Notes: generated by a model from the letters alone, not told the origin. A DNA stretch of 64,000 bases from Dysgonomonas sp. 520 (GCF_010501095.1 NZ_QVMP01000012.1:1-64000), one strand, 5' to 3'. Shown: positions 53,141-62,597, counted from the stretch's first letter. Program-made: numbers and translations.

Positions 53141-54286
53141 ATGGAATTAAATCAAATCAGAGACAAATTTAAATCGCTTTACGGAACTGAAGGTGTTGTA
53201 TATTCTTCGCCCGGACGTATCAATCTTATCGGTGAGCATACCGATTATAATGGTGGATTTGTATTGCCGGGAGCAATAGATAAAGCGATGTATTGCGAAA
53301 TAAAACCAAATGGAACCGACAAAGTGAGGGCTTATGCTTTAGATTTGGGTGAATCGGCAGAATTTGGATTGGAAGAGAATGACCTGCCTGCAAAGCAATG
53401 GGCAAAATATATATTTGGCGTATGCCGCGAAATGATAAAACGAGGAGCAAAAATCCCCGGATTTGACACTGTTTTTGCAGGTGATGTGCCTCTCGGAGCA
53501 GGTATGTCTTCTTCTGCGGCATTGGAAAGCTGTTTTGGTTTTGCTATCAATGACCAATTTGGATTAGGTTTCGATTTGTTTGAAATAGCAAAAATAGGAC
53601 AAGCCACAGAGCATAACTATGTAGGTGTGATGTGTGGTATCATGGATCAGTTTGCTTCTTGCTTTGGTAAAGAAGGTTCATTGATTCGCTTAGATTGCCG
53701 TTCGCTGGAGTATCAGTATGTGCCATTCAATCCGGAAGGTTATCGTTTGGTATTGGTAAATACTTGTGTTTCGCACAATTTGGCAGAAGGAGCATACAAC
53801 AAACGCCGCTTGTCGTGCGAGGCTGTTGCCCATGCAATAAAGAAACGCCATCCTGAGGTAGAGCTTCTTCGTGATGCAAATCTGGATATGTTGAGGGAAG
53901 TGGCAAACGAAGTGAGTGCGGAAGATTATATACGTGCAGAGTTTGTTATTGAAGAAATTCAACGCCTGTTGGATGCTTGTGCCGCCCTTGAAAAAGGAGA
54001 CTACGAAACTGTAGGTAAAAAAATGTATGAAACACATATTGGACTGAGCCGTAAATATGAAGTAAGTTGCGATGAGTTGGACTTCTTGAATGATTTGGCT
54101 CGTCGTTGCGGCGTAACAGGCTCTCGCGTGATGGGTGGAGGATTTGGTGGTTGTACCATCAATCTTGTGAAGAACGAATTGTATGATGAATTCATTAAGC
54201 GTGCAAATACCGATTACGAGCAGAAGTTTGGTATCAAACCTAAAGTTTATGATGTAATTATCAAAGATGGGGCAAGAAAGCTGTAA
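53141..54286 (+). CDS. galK: Galactokinase
   Basis: Phosphorylates galactose at C1 with ATP, the entry step of the Leloir pathway. The 381-residue GHMP kinase has the galactokinase signature GRINLIGEHTDYNGGFVLPGA, the phosphate loop VPLGAGMSSSAALE, the catalytic Asp in CGIMDQFASCFG, and motif 3 in GSRVMGGGFGGCTINLV. It follows galM and ends at a terminator. The galT gene and transporter are not in this window. Confidence 0.96.
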   Translation: MELNQIRDKFKSLYGTEGVVYSSPGRINLIGEHTDYNGGFVLPGAIDKAMYCEIKPNGTDKVRAYALDLGESAEFGLEENDLPAKQWAKYIFGVCREMIKRGAKIPGFDTVFAGDVPLGAGMSSSAALESCFGFAINDQFGLGFDLFEIAKIGQATEHNYVGVMCGIMDQFASCFGKEGSLIRLDCRSLEYQYVPFNPEGYRLVLVNTCVSHNLAEGAYNKRRLSCEAVAHAIKKRHPEVELLRDANLDMLREVANEVSAEDYIRAEFVIEEIQRLLDACAALEKGDYETVGKKMYETHIGLSRKYEVSCDELDFLNDLARRCGVTGSRVMGGGFGGCTINLVKNELYDEFIKRANTDYEQKFGIKPKVYDVIIKDGARKL

Positions 54287-54310
54287 TTGTTCCTGACGAA
54301 ATAAGAAAGA

Positions 54311-54342
54311 GAGCCGTTTCCGAAAAGGGAGGCGGCTTTTTT
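54311..54342 (+). terminator. Terminator of the galM-galK operon
   Basis: AGCCGTTTCC and GGGAGGCGGCT pair imperfectly around a short loop, followed by TTTTTT. Confidence 0.7.
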
Positions 54343-54534
54343 ATTTATACGGTGCAGCATTTTTATTGTTTTGGATGCCATAATACAATAGAAGTGCTTA
54401 AAATCTAAGTAATATTCATGGTTATATGCCTATGTTTCATAACTTTTTCGTAATATTGTAGGTGTAATTGATGTTTGGGGAAGTTTTATCTGATCAGAAT
54501 AGATATAACGAACATTACAATACTATGGGTAGGT

Positions 54535-55200
54535 ATGGCTATTTTCGGTCTTTTTAAAAAAAATAAAGCTCAAAGTCAACCAGAATCTCTTGCTCCGGAA
54601 GCAGAGGAGGTTCGGGTTGAGCGTAGCATATTGACAGATGATCACATCAATATATTAAAAGATATTGTAGACGCTTCTCGCGATGGGCATTTGGCTTTAA
54701 GCCATAGGATTAGGCTGCTGTCTTTGCTGAATGATGTGAAGACGGTGAATAGGGTCTTTTTCGAATGTGCCAAAAAGGTTCTTCCGATCTATGAAGAAGG
54801 TTTCGGAAAAGACGAAAGCCTTTTGTTGATGATGTCGTCGATAAACGAATTCTTGTATTTTGATGTTGGCGAACAGTCGTCGTTTTTTGTACTGGCCGAC
54901 TTGTTGAAAGATCAGGTATTTGGATTCTTGGAAGGTGAGAAAAAAATGGCGGCATTAGCCGGAATGACTGTGGTTTCATTGGCATACAGTATAGCTTTTG
55001 ATGCCGGAATGATGCTCGAAATAGACGAATATTGTGGCGAAAACGATGATGTATTCGACTGGGAAGGTTGGAATCCTGATTATTATGCTTCAATGACCTG
55101 TTCAGGAGGTAGCCCTTTCGACGCTACCGGAAGTATAGAGCTCAGGAAAGAATTCTGGAACTGGTATTTAGATACGGTTTTGTCGTTGTCGAAAATGTAA
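54535..55200 (+). CDS. Hypothetical protein, possibly Imm5-like
   Basis: From ATG 54535 (preceded by GGGTAGG) the protein has 221 residues; a TTG start 60 bases earlier would add a poorly supported extension. It begins MAIFGLFKKNK and is mostly helical and acidic (HINILKDIVDASRDGHLALSHRIRLLSLLNDV). The ending RKEFWNWYLDTVLSLSK resembles the conserved end of the Imm5-type immunity proteins, but this is a weak guess. It is cytoplasmic by appearance, with no toxin gene beside it. It stands alone between galK and the lipoprotein gene. Confidence 0.7.
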   Translation: MAIFGLFKKNKAQSQPESLAPEAEEVRVERSILTDDHINILKDIVDASRDGHLALSHRIRLLSLLNDVKTVNRVFFECAKKVLPIYEEGFGKDESLLLMMSSINEFLYFDVGEQSSFFVLADLLKDQVFGFLEGEKKMAALAGMTVVSLAYSIAFDAGMMLEIDEYCGENDDVFDWEGWNPDYYASMTCSGGSPFDATGSIELRKEFWNWYLDTVLSLSKM

Positions 55201-55351
55201 GGAATTTCTAGGTAATAACGTTTTGATTGTAATTATTGTTAAAATTTGAGGGTGGAGCCTCCATCTTTTGTTAAAAAAAAGTACCTTCGAATTTTGTTAA
55301 GACACTATTACTTTATTCTATTTATTGTAGGAGGCTTCTTAAAAGAAAGAA

Positions 55352-55870
55352 ATGAGGACAATACGATGCTATATGTTGATTCTTTTTTCTTTGATTGTAT
55401 GTTGCATTTTTTACGCATGTAGCAATCAAAAGAAAATTGATACTATAATTGAATTTGTAGAGCAAAAAAATGTAATCTCAGAATTCAAGGGTTATACGCT
55501 TTATTATAGGGCGAGCGGAGACGAACCCGGAACCTCACTTATATACGTTAAAAAAGCAAATGTAGAATGTCAGCCATATATAGTGCTGGTAGACGTTGAA
55601 AATGCCAAGATAATAAGAATAAACAATACGGATGTAATAGATACTTGCCAGAAAGACTACATTGGCTATCAGATGATAGTGAAACTGGTTCAGAAGTTTT
55701 TGGATTCAAAATTGTATTATGTGAGTGTCGATCTGGATGACACTCTTTATATAAATCCTTTCACAACGGAATTTGCTTGCCTCATAAAAAAATCGAAAAT
55801 ACCATCCTCCACACCACGCAATTTCGAGTATTTTAAACGTTACAAAGACGATTGGTATATACGTAAATAA
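55352..55870 (+). CDS. Hypothetical lipoprotein
   Basis: This 172-residue protein has a lipobox-like stretch (CCIFYACSNQ, Cys at about residue 24) and a mature domain with mixed helix and strands (YTLYYRASGDEPGTSLIYVKK). No family is recognised. Preceded by a 151-base region with no clear promoter box. It is followed by the candidate ncRNA. Confidence 0.7.
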   Translation: MRTIRCYMLILFSLIVCCIFYACSNQKKIDTIIEFVEQKNVISEFKGYTLYYRASGDEPGTSLIYVKKANVECQPYIVLVDVENAKIIRINNTDVIDTCQKDYIGYQMIVKLVQKFLDSKLYYVSVDLDDTLYINPFTTEFACLIKKSKIPSSTPRNFEYFKRYKDDWYIRK

Positions 55871-55990
55871 TACTTTATTATCCCTGTTTGATAAGAGCTA
55901 AAAAGGTTTTTACTGTTTTTTTTACATAAAAAAACGGTATGAAGGTGTATTATTAACACAATATACTGTGGATATATTGAAATAATATAT

Positions 55991-56131
55991 TATTTTTGTG
56001 TCATCAACACACACAGCATATAAATAGAGTATGTCTAGTCAGAATGACTGACCTGTCAAATATCTCCGGATAAAAGTGTTTTGACAGGCATGATAAGGGG
56101 CTGCTGATGAAGCAGTCCCTTATTGTTTTTT
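55991..56131 (+). ncRNA. Candidate structured small RNA with promoter and terminator
   Basis: TATTTTTG (55991-55998) is a -7 box. A transcript from about 56005 would contain AGTCA/TGACT (56037-56049), CCTGTCAAA/TTTGACAGG (56052-56088) enclosing TATC/GATA, and the terminator AAGGGGCTGCT/AGCAGTCCCTT (56095-56122) followed by TTTTTT, about 127 nt in all. The only ORF, six codons (ATG 56031), is too short to judge. This explains much of the 498-base gap before the second AraC cassette. Confidence 0.5.
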
Positions 56132-56228
56132 GTTGAGAGCCTTATTCACTTTACACTCTTTTTCTTTCTTTGAAATTTCTCGGATTAAAAGATTCGGGTA
56201 GAATTTATCTTTTATAAAATCATTTTCG

Positions 56229-56236
56229 TATATTTG
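56229..56236 (+). promoter_or_regulatory. -7 box of the short hairpin transcript, cassette 2
   Basis: TATATTTG matches TAnnTTTG; it aligns with the TATCTTTG of cassette 1 at 19314-19321. Confidence 0.45.
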
Positions 56237-56242
56237 TACTTT

Positions 56243-56299
56243 GGTTGTTTATAATGATCAAAGCTCTGTCACTTTAGCAGTGACAGAGCTTTCTTTTTT
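56243..56299 (+). ncRNA. Candidate small RNA of AraC cassette 2
   Basis: A transcript from about 56243 would be 57 nt with AAAGCTCTGTCACT, loop TTAGC, AGTGACAGAGCTTT (56260-56292) and then CTTTTTT. The stem is identical to that of cassette 1 while two of the five loop bases differ. A 24-base stretch including this loop is the exact reverse complement of the leader hairpin at 57424-57446 plus one flanking base. It is not behind a gene: the nearest upstream gene ends at 55870 and another terminator intervenes. Confidence 0.55.
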
Positions 56300-56368
56300 C
56301 AGAGGTTTTATTCAGTGCAAATTTATGGCAAAATACGCGTCGCTCACTTCCTGTAATATTCCTTAAAC

Positions 56369-57184
56369 TTACGTGTTTTGCTTCCTGTGTTTCTTGTTTC
56401 TTATTTGTCGGGGTGAAGCACCCAATATTTTGTGGCAAAACTCATTGAAATGTGAAAGAGTTGCGAATTTGTTATCGGTCGATATCTGTTTCAGGCTCTT
56501 GTCTGTGTGGTATATTTCGTGGAAAACCGTGTTGGCTCTGCGTTGCCTGAGCCATGAATAGGCAGAAACACCAAATACTTTTCTGAATTTTTTGTTGAAA
56601 CCGGAATAGCTATAATGCATCAGATCAGCTAGTTCCCTGACATTTCGGACGCTTTTGGTTAGTTTCCTGACCTGCTCTGTGAAATAAAGGTCGTTTGTGA
56701 GATATGTGCTGAAAAAGCCTTTCAATTGTTCCTCTATATACGATGCTTTGAGTATGCAAATCAGCTCTTTAGCCTTGATGTCTGCCAGAAAATTGTAATC
56801 TATGTTCTTGTCTTTGTAAATAAGAAGTGAACGGATATAGCCGTTCATTACATCGTTGAAAAATAGATAGCTAAAATCCTGTTGTTCTGTGTTTTTCAAC
56901 TCCTTCATTCTAAAATTATCGTAAAGATAATCTTCGTCGTTAATGCCGATTGATACGAAAGAAGACTTTTCCAGAGCGTTGATCATACATCCATATCCTG
57001 CAGGCAGGAAGAAGAACTTATTTGCGGAAATAGATTCTTCCTTAATGTCCGAAAAGGAGATATTCAGTCTTCCTGAAATTACCAATATTATCCCGCAATT
57101 CTCTTGTCTGCAATCCCATTGTTTTCCTTTTTCCAGATCAACAAACCGAATTTCGGATTTGATTCTATTATTTTCAATTTTCAT
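56369..57184 (-). CDS. AraC-family transcriptional regulator, cassette 2
   Basis: This 271-residue paralogue of the protein at 19455-20270 has the same layout: N-terminal cupin-like domain (LVISGRLNISFSDIK, KFFFLPAGYGCMIN) and AraC helix-turn-helix pair (RNVRELADLMHYSYSGFNKKFRKVFGVSAYSWLRQRRAN). The DNA-binding half is almost the same in both proteins, while the N-terminal half is less so, which fits different signals read through similar operators. It is divergent from the secreted protein at 57548. Confidence 0.9.
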   Translation of the reverse strand: MKIENNRIKSEIRFVDLEKGKQWDCRQENCGIILVISGRLNISFSDIKEESISANKFFFLPAGYGCMINALEKSSFVSIGINDEDYLYDNFRMKELKNTEQQDFSYLFFNDVMNGYIRSLLIYKDKNIDYNFLADIKAKELICILKASYIEEQLKGFFSTYLTNDLYFTEQVRKLTKSVRNVRELADLMHYSYSGFNKKFRKVFGVSAYSWLRQRRANTVFHEIYHTDKSLKQISTDNKFATLSHFNEFCHKILGASPRQIRNKKHRKQNT

Positions 57185-57218
57185 ATTTTATTGTTGTTTA
57201 AGTGATTGAATTAGTGTG

Positions 57219-57237
57219 TGTTTAACGAATATTTAAC
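57219..57237. promoter_or_regulatory. Candidate AraC operator 1, cassette 2
   Basis: TGTTTAAC (57219-57226) and TATTTAAC (57230-57237) are direct repeats with an 11-base period, identical to the pair in cassette 1. Confidence 0.55.
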
Positions 57238-57338
57238 GAAAAATTTTATTTTTTCAATTCTCATGTTTCTGTTTAAATATTTGTAATCAGCGATTTACTT
57301 TACCCGTATTTCCGATTTTATCGAATGAAACAACCTCA

Positions 57339-57358
57339 TGTTTAACAAGGTGTTTAAC
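57339..57358. promoter_or_regulatory. Candidate AraC operator 2, cassette 2
   Basis: TGTTTAAC (57339-57346) and TGTTTAAC (57351-57358) are exact direct repeats with a 12-base period, 120 bases from the first operator. Confidence 0.6.
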
Positions 57359-57423
57359 ATTTGTTTTTCTCATAAAACTTAATGTCTTTATAATTAATGG
57401 TGTAACATAGTCAAAAGGGTTTT

Positions 57424-57446
57424 TCTGTCACTGCTAAAGTGACAGA
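57424..57446 (+). promoter_or_regulatory. Leader hairpin complementary to the cassette 2 small RNA
   Basis: TCTGTCACT and AGTGACAGA form a 9-bp stem around loop GCTAA, the exact complement of the TTAGC loop at 56274-56278. No T-tract follows. It lies 86 bases after the start of operator 2 (85 in cassette 1) and 101 bases before the ATG of the secreted protein. Confidence 0.55.
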
Positions 57447-57547
57447 GTGTATTAGTCGCACATAATCAGGTGATTAGTGATTTTGGAGAAGAGGCAAAAA
57501 ACGAACTGGAGACGAAAAACTAACACGACAAACAACATTAAAAAATT

Positions 57548-58474
57548 ATGAAAAAAAGTTTATTATTCTTATCAATGCTTTTGATCGGTTTCAAGGCTTA
57601 TGGGCAGGTTGGAGTGAACACGGAGTCGCCACAAGGGGTGTTTCACATCGATGCGCAAAAAAACACGAACGGAAATACGAATGTGGCAGACGACGTCATT
57701 GTCAATAGCAGTGGTAATGTAGGAGTGGGAACAAACAATCCTTTACAGAAACTTCATGTTACGGGCAATTCTTATGTATCCGGTATCTCGAAAATCGGAG
57801 CAGGGACTACGTTCAATAATTCTGCACAAGTGGAGTTGAGCGATGCTAACAAAGGTTTATTGCTGAATCGTGTTGCATTGACAGCTGCAAATGTGAAAGC
57901 TCCCGTAACCAATGCCGTGGCAGGAATGATGGTTTATAACACAACCAGTAACGCTCAAGTAACGCCGGGTATATATTATTGGAATGGAGTGAACTGGATC
58001 AGGATGGTGACGGAGATCCCTAAATCAACTCTGAATTTATTGAACCTTGTTGAAAATGTAGCAACCACAGATGGAGGTACAGATGGGTCTGGAGGGGTCC
58101 TTCTCAAATTTAATGATGAGGGATATATTGAAATTCCGGAGGATGGCTCTTACGCTTTCAGCTTTAGATTATATGGTAAAATTAATGATATACCTGTTAA
58201 TTATTTGGCTGCTTACTATTTAACGGTATGGGTCAATGGGAGTATTGTGGATATTGCAGAAATTGATATATATGGAGGGGAAAAACGTCTTGCCAGCAAT
58301 AATAATTGGATTCCGGCCTATACATATTCCATAGTTGTTGGGTGTGACGTAAAAGCCGGAGAGAAAGTGTCCTTTAAGTTATCTCATAGTGAAAATACTT
58401 CATATCCCTGGACTTTGCAATATTCTCTTCAGAATAGCGCCAATCGCACCTCTATGATCTGGTGGAAATTGTAG
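57548..58474 (+). CDS. Secreted surface protein, cassette 2
   Basis: This 308-residue protein has a signal peptide ending KAYGQ and the repeat-like N-terminus VGVNTESPQGVFHIDAQ followed by NVGVGTNNPLQKLHVTGN, resembling Bacteroidetes surface and tail-fibre-like proteins. The C-terminal domain (about residues 195-308: IPEDGSYAFSFRLYG to SMIWWKL) is shared with the cassette 1 protein, while the middle parts differ. Both are expected on the cell surface or secreted, under their own AraC regulator. Function unknown. Confidence 0.8.
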   Translation: MKKSLLFLSMLLIGFKAYGQVGVNTESPQGVFHIDAQKNTNGNTNVADDVIVNSSGNVGVGTNNPLQKLHVTGNSYVSGISKIGAGTTFNNSAQVELSDANKGLLLNRVALTAANVKAPVTNAVAGMMVYNTTSNAQVTPGIYYWNGVNWIRMVTEIPKSTLNLLNLVENVATTDGGTDGSGGVLLKFNDEGYIEIPEDGSYAFSFRLYGKINDIPVNYLAAYYLTVWVNGSIVDIAEIDIYGGEKRLASNNNWIPAYTYSIVVGCDVKAGEKVSFKLSHSENTSYPWTLQYSLQNSANRTSMIWWKL

Positions 58475-58504
58475 ATTCATATTGATTCTATAAGTATGGA
58501 AAAT

Positions 58505-58537
58505 AACGAGAGGCATCCTTTACAAATGCCTCTCGTT
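58505..58537 (+). terminator. Terminator-like hairpin behind the cassette 2 surface protein
   Basis: AACGAGAGGCAT and ATGCCTCTCGTT form a perfect 12-bp stem with a nine-base loop; only a weak T-tract follows. Confidence 0.6.
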
Positions 58538-58554
58538 GTGTTCTGTCCCCAAAA

Positions 58555-58603
58555 AACTAAAAGGAGTGGACCTCACGGTTGACTCCTTTCATAACTTTTA
58601 GTT
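58555..58603 (-). repeat. Nested inverted repeat with alternative foldings
   Basis: AACTAAAAG...CTTTTAGTT can pair as an outer stem, while AAAGGAGT...ACTCCTTT can pair as an inner one. On the minus strand it ends in a T-tract (TTTTTT), so it may terminate a minus-strand transcript. The remaining bases of the 619-base gap (58475-59093) are AT-rich and hold the repeat at 58906-58960; no gene is seen. Confidence 0.45.
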
Positions 58604-58905
58604 CTATGATAAAATGTTTTGTTGTGTATCTTCAACACTTAAACAACATTCAAAAGTATATATAAAAATCGAATTACAATAACAATTTAATATATTTAAC
58701 ATGTTTAAAGTTTCAATTTAAATATTTGGGGCTAATTAAACTTGTGATTATTCGTTTATTGACAGTATTTTGTGCATATCTGTAATTATTATTGATATTT
58801 TCTTTAGAATGTGTAAGATGTGGAGAATGTGACCTATAATTTGCTTTTATATAAATTATGCGAATAAGTAGTTGAAAAGTGTTGGTTTTTAGTCAACGAA
58901 TATCA

Positions 58906-58960
58906 GGGCGAATGTTTATTCGCCCCTACTGAAAAGATATTGTACAATTTAAACCAACAT
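58906..58960. repeat. REP-like palindrome and dispersed repeat, copy B
   Basis: GGGCGAATGTTTATTCGCCC is a palindrome (58906-58925), followed by the reverse complement of the segment at 4091-4130. Confidence 0.7.
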
Positions 58961-59093
58961 TTTTATTATAGTCAATCCAAATACTCGTTGGCACAATTAA
59001 TATTAAGCGTATAAATCTTTTTTTATTTATTGAACTTTAATTCATTTGTTGTATCTTTCGTAAAAATCTATACTACTCAGATATTAGTTTGTC

Positions 59094-62000
59094 ATGGAGA
59101 ATATAACATCAAAAGAAGTTCTTGATTGGACGGAAAGTTTTTTGATAAAAGCAGAGCAGGAGCTTAGTAAAGAGGAAAAAAAAGAACAAAAAAAATATGC
59201 GTCGTTGGTAAGTATTCCGTCTTCTAAGATTTTATTATCTAAGATGTTAGATGAATCGTCTCAGATTCGGGACGACCGGAAACTGGCAAAGCGTATGAAG
59301 ATATTGATCGACAGATACGGAGTTCCTGAATTTTTCAATATTTTCGATCGCATACAATTATCGCTTTTTGCGGCAGTGGGTTATCGCTTCCATAAAATAG
59401 CGATGCCGATATTCAGAAGCCGATTACGGCAGGAGACTAATAAGATAATCATAGCGGAAGAGCGTCCCGAACTAACCCGGCATTTGGCCGACAGAAGCGG
59501 TAGGGGGATAGGGCAAAATGTAAACTTATTAGGCGAAGTTGTTCTGGGAAATGCAGAAGCAGATAATAGATATCGTCATTATTTACAAGCCCTTGAAGAG
59601 AAAGATATAAATTATATTTCGATAAAGATTTCGGGGATTTACGCACAAATTCATCCTTTGAATTACGCCCAGAGTAAGACCGAACTATGCAAGCGGCTGG
59701 CTAATATATATCAGCAGGCAATTGATTTTCCATACACGGATAAAGAGGGGAAAACCACCCCAAAGTTTGTTAATCTGGATATGGAAGAATATAAAGATGT
59801 GGAGTTGACTCTGGATGTTTTTATTACTGTGTTGAGTATGCCTCAGTTTCGAAACCTGACAGCCGGAATAGTTATTCAGGCATATTTGCCGGATGCCGGA
59901 ATATTTCATGAAAAGTTGCTCAAATTTGCAAAACAACGATATTCGGAAGGTGGAGCTCCACTGAAAATGCGTTTGGTGAAAGGTGCTAATTTGCAGATGG
60001 AAACAATTGTTTCGTCGCTCCGAGGGTGGGAAAAACCGATTCTGAAAACCAAGGTTGAGGTTGATGCAAACTATCTTCATTTGTTGGATGTTGCCCTGAA
60101 ACCTGAAAATGCAGAGGCTTTACACGTAGGTGTGGCTTCACACAATTTTTTTACGATAGGCTATGCCTATTTGCTTTCCAAGAGGAATGGGGTGGGGGAT
60201 TATGTGTCATTTGAAATGTTGGAGGGGATGGCCAATCATCTGCCTCGTGTGATGCAATCTTTGAAAAAACAAGTTGTTCTGTATACCCCGGTTGTGAAAA
60301 AAGAGCATTTTCTGAATGCAGTATCATATTTGGTCAGGCGTTTGGACGAGAATACGGGGGAGGATAATTTTCTGAGGTATTCGTTCAATTTGAAGCTGAA
60401 TAGTAAAGAATGGGGTTTTCTTGAGAATCAGTTTGTTCAGGCTTATGAACTGAAAGATAAAATGATAGGACGCAGTTCCCGAAAGCAAAATAGAAACCTT
60501 TTGCCCAATCGTCAGACAAGCATTGATGTTTTCCGGAATGAACCGGACACCGATCTTAATTTGAGTGTCAATAGGGAGTGGGCACTTGGAATATTGAAAA
60601 AATGGAAGACGGAATTTAATGATCGGAATTTTATAGTTCCCGTTCAGATTGGAGATAAGGAGATAGAAACAGAGTATAAGAAGAAATACTATGATCGAAA
60701 TAGGGATGATAAGATTTGTATGTGTGAGGCAAACTTATCGTCGTCCGACCAGGTGGCTGAAATATTATCCATTGCCGAAGAAGACAAGTCGGGATGGAGA
60801 AAGACTACGCTGGACAAGCGAAATAAAATTCTACATCAGGTTGCAGAAAACCTTAGTGCAAAAAGAGGTGACCTTATAGGCTGTATGGTTGCCATAACAG
60901 GAAAAACCTTTACGGAAGCCGATGTTGAAGTCTCCGAAGGTATTGACTTTTGTTGCTACTATCCGATATCAATGAAGCGATTTTCCGATCTGCAAAATGT
61001 ATCTTATTCACCCAAAGGGGTTGTATTGGTCATTTCACCCTGGAATTTTCCTCTTGCCATACCTGTTGGAGGCGTAGCAGCCGCTTTGTCTGCAGGAAAC
61101 ACGGTGATATTGAAGCCTGCAACAGTTTCGTTGCCGATAGCTTGGGAGTTGGCAAAATGCTTTTGGGATGCCGGAGTTGCGAAGGACGCATTGCAAGTTG
61201 TTTGTCCGGCAGAAAGAAGTACTTTGGATCGTTTGACATCACATCCTGTGATAAAACATATAATTTTTACGGGGGGTACAGAAACAGCATTCAACCTATT
61301 GAAAAATAATCCGAAATGCCATCTGTCTGCCGAAACAGGAGGGAAAAATGCGATAATATTGACCGGACGGGGCGATCAGGATCATGCCATAATGAATGTG
61401 GTTTCTTCCGCTTTTGGAAATGCCGGTCAGAAATGTTCGGCATGTTCTCTTTTCCTTGTCGCAAAAGAGGTATATGAAGATCCTGTTTTCAAAGCGAAAC
61501 TTAAGGATGCGGTAACCAGCATACAGACAGGCAGTGCATGGAACCCTGAAAATATTGTGGGACCAATGGTTGACAATAATAATGAAAAACTGCTGCATGC
61601 GATAAGTCATCTGGAAGAAGGTGAGTCGTGGCTTGTGGAGCCTGAATTTCTGGATGAAAAGAAATATATATTGAAACCATGCGTGAAATGGGGTGTCAAG
61701 CCCGGTAGCTATACATTCCGTACCGAATTGTTTGCCCCATTGCTAGCTGTGGTGTGTATCGAAAACCTGAGGGAAGGCATTGAGTTTGTCAATTCTACCG
61801 AATATGGTTTAACATCAGGTTTGCAAACCTTAGACGAAAAGGAGATATGTATATGGAAAAAGCGGATTGAGGCGGGAAACCTATACATCAACAGGGGCAT
61901 TACGGGGGCAATAGTAAGGCGTCAGCCATTTGGGGGGATGAAACATTCAGCCTTTGGCGGCGGAGTCAAAGCAGGAGGACCTAACTACGTTTCTTCTTTG

Positions 62001-62597
62001 GTCAAGTTTACCGAAAATCTGCTTCCGGCCATAAATCCCCCTGTCATAGACCCTCCGTTGAACGATTTGTTGGCAGACTCGAAATGCCGGTTAAGGCTGA
62101 ATTATGCGTTCAGCAGTTATAAGAAGGCATGGGACGAAGTGTTTGCGCAAGAGAAAGATGTTAGCAACATTTATGGAGAATCTAATACATTGCGTTATCT
62201 TCCTCTTCAAAAATGTATATTCCGTATAGAGCCTCACGATGATATATGCGATATATTGTTGGTTATTTTAGCTTCGGTGATAGCAAACGTACCTTTAACT
62301 ATCAGTATGTCGGATATGTACGATGATGTTGAAGATATAAAACAATCTACGATTGTTTTGCCCGGAGTGAAAGTCTTTGTTCAAAAAGAGCCTGACTTTA
62401 TAGGCTGTATAAAAAACTATGAACGAATAAGAAGCTGCGCAGGTAGCCTGTCGGAGGCGGTATATGAAGAGGCGGCTAAGTTAGGTTTGCACATTGTTGC
62501 AGATAAACCTATTGTTGACGGGAGGATAGAACTGCTTCACTATTTAAAGGAACAAAGTATAAGTACGGAATATCATCGCTATGGTAGTGTTTTTTAA
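59094..62597 (+). CDS. putA: Bifunctional proline dehydrogenase / glutamate-semialdehyde dehydrogenase
   Basis: Oxidises proline to glutamate in two steps in the cytoplasm or at the membrane face. The 1167-residue protein has a PRODH barrel (about 130-460: YISIKISGIYAQIHPLN, LKMRLVKGANLQMET, ALHVGVASHNFFT) and an aldehyde dehydrogenase domain (about 540-980: VISPWNFPLAIPVGGVAAAL, catalytic Glu in SAETGGKN, Cys in GNAGQKCSACSLF). A C-terminal extension of about 180 residues follows (YAFSSYKKAWDEVF...). It has no helix-turn-helix at the N-terminus, so it does not act as its own repressor in the manner of E. coli PutA. It is monocistronic. Confidence 0.93.
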   Translation: MENITSKEVLDWTESFLIKAEQELSKEEKKEQKKYASLVSIPSSKILLSKMLDESSQIRDDRKLAKRMKILIDRYGVPEFFNIFDRIQLSLFAAVGYRFHKIAMPIFRSRLRQETNKIIIAEERPELTRHLADRSGRGIGQNVNLLGEVVLGNAEADNRYRHYLQALEEKDINYISIKISGIYAQIHPLNYAQSKTELCKRLANIYQQAIDFPYTDKEGKTTPKFVNLDMEEYKDVELTLDVFITVLSMPQFRNLTAGIVIQAYLPDAGIFHEKLLKFAKQRYSEGGAPLKMRLVKGANLQMETIVSSLRGWEKPILKTKVEVDANYLHLLDVALKPENAEALHVGVASHNFFTIGYAYLLSKRNGVGDYVSFEMLEGMANHLPRVMQSLKKQVVLYTPVVKKEHFLNAVSYLVRRLDENTGEDNFLRYSFNLKLNSKEWGFLENQFVQAYELKDKMIGRSSRKQNRNLLPNRQTSIDVFRNEPDTDLNLSVNREWALGILKKWKTEFNDRNFIVPVQIGDKEIETEYKKKYYDRNRDDKICMCEANLSSSDQVAEILSIAEEDKSGWRKTTLDKRNKILHQVAENLSAKRGDLIGCMVAITGKTFTEADVEVSEGIDFCCYYPISMKRFSDLQNVSYSPKGVVLVISPWNFPLAIPVGGVAAALSAGNTVILKPATVSLPIAWELAKCFWDAGVAKDALQVVCPAERSTLDRLTSHPVIKHIIFTGGTETAFNLLKNNPKCHLSAETGGKNAIILTGRGDQDHAIMNVVSSAFGNAGQKCSACSLFLVAKEVYEDPVFKAKLKDAVTSIQTGSAWNPENIVGPMVDNNNEKLLHAISHLEEGESWLVEPEFLDEKKYILKPCVKWGVKPGSYTFRTELFAPLLAVVCIENLREGIEFVNSTEYGLTSGLQTLDEKEICIWKKRIEAGNLYINRGITGAIVRRQPFGGMKHSAFGGGVKAGGPNYVSSLVKFTENLLPAINPPVIDPPLNDLLADSKCRLRLNYAFSSYKKAWDEVFAQEKDVSNIYGESNTLRYLPLQKCIFRIEPHDDICDILLVILASVIANVPLTISMSDMYDDVEDIKQSTIVLPGVKVFVQKEPDFIGCIKNYERIRSCAGSLSEAVYEEAAKLGLHIVADKPIVDGRIELLHYLKEQSISTEYHRYGSVF

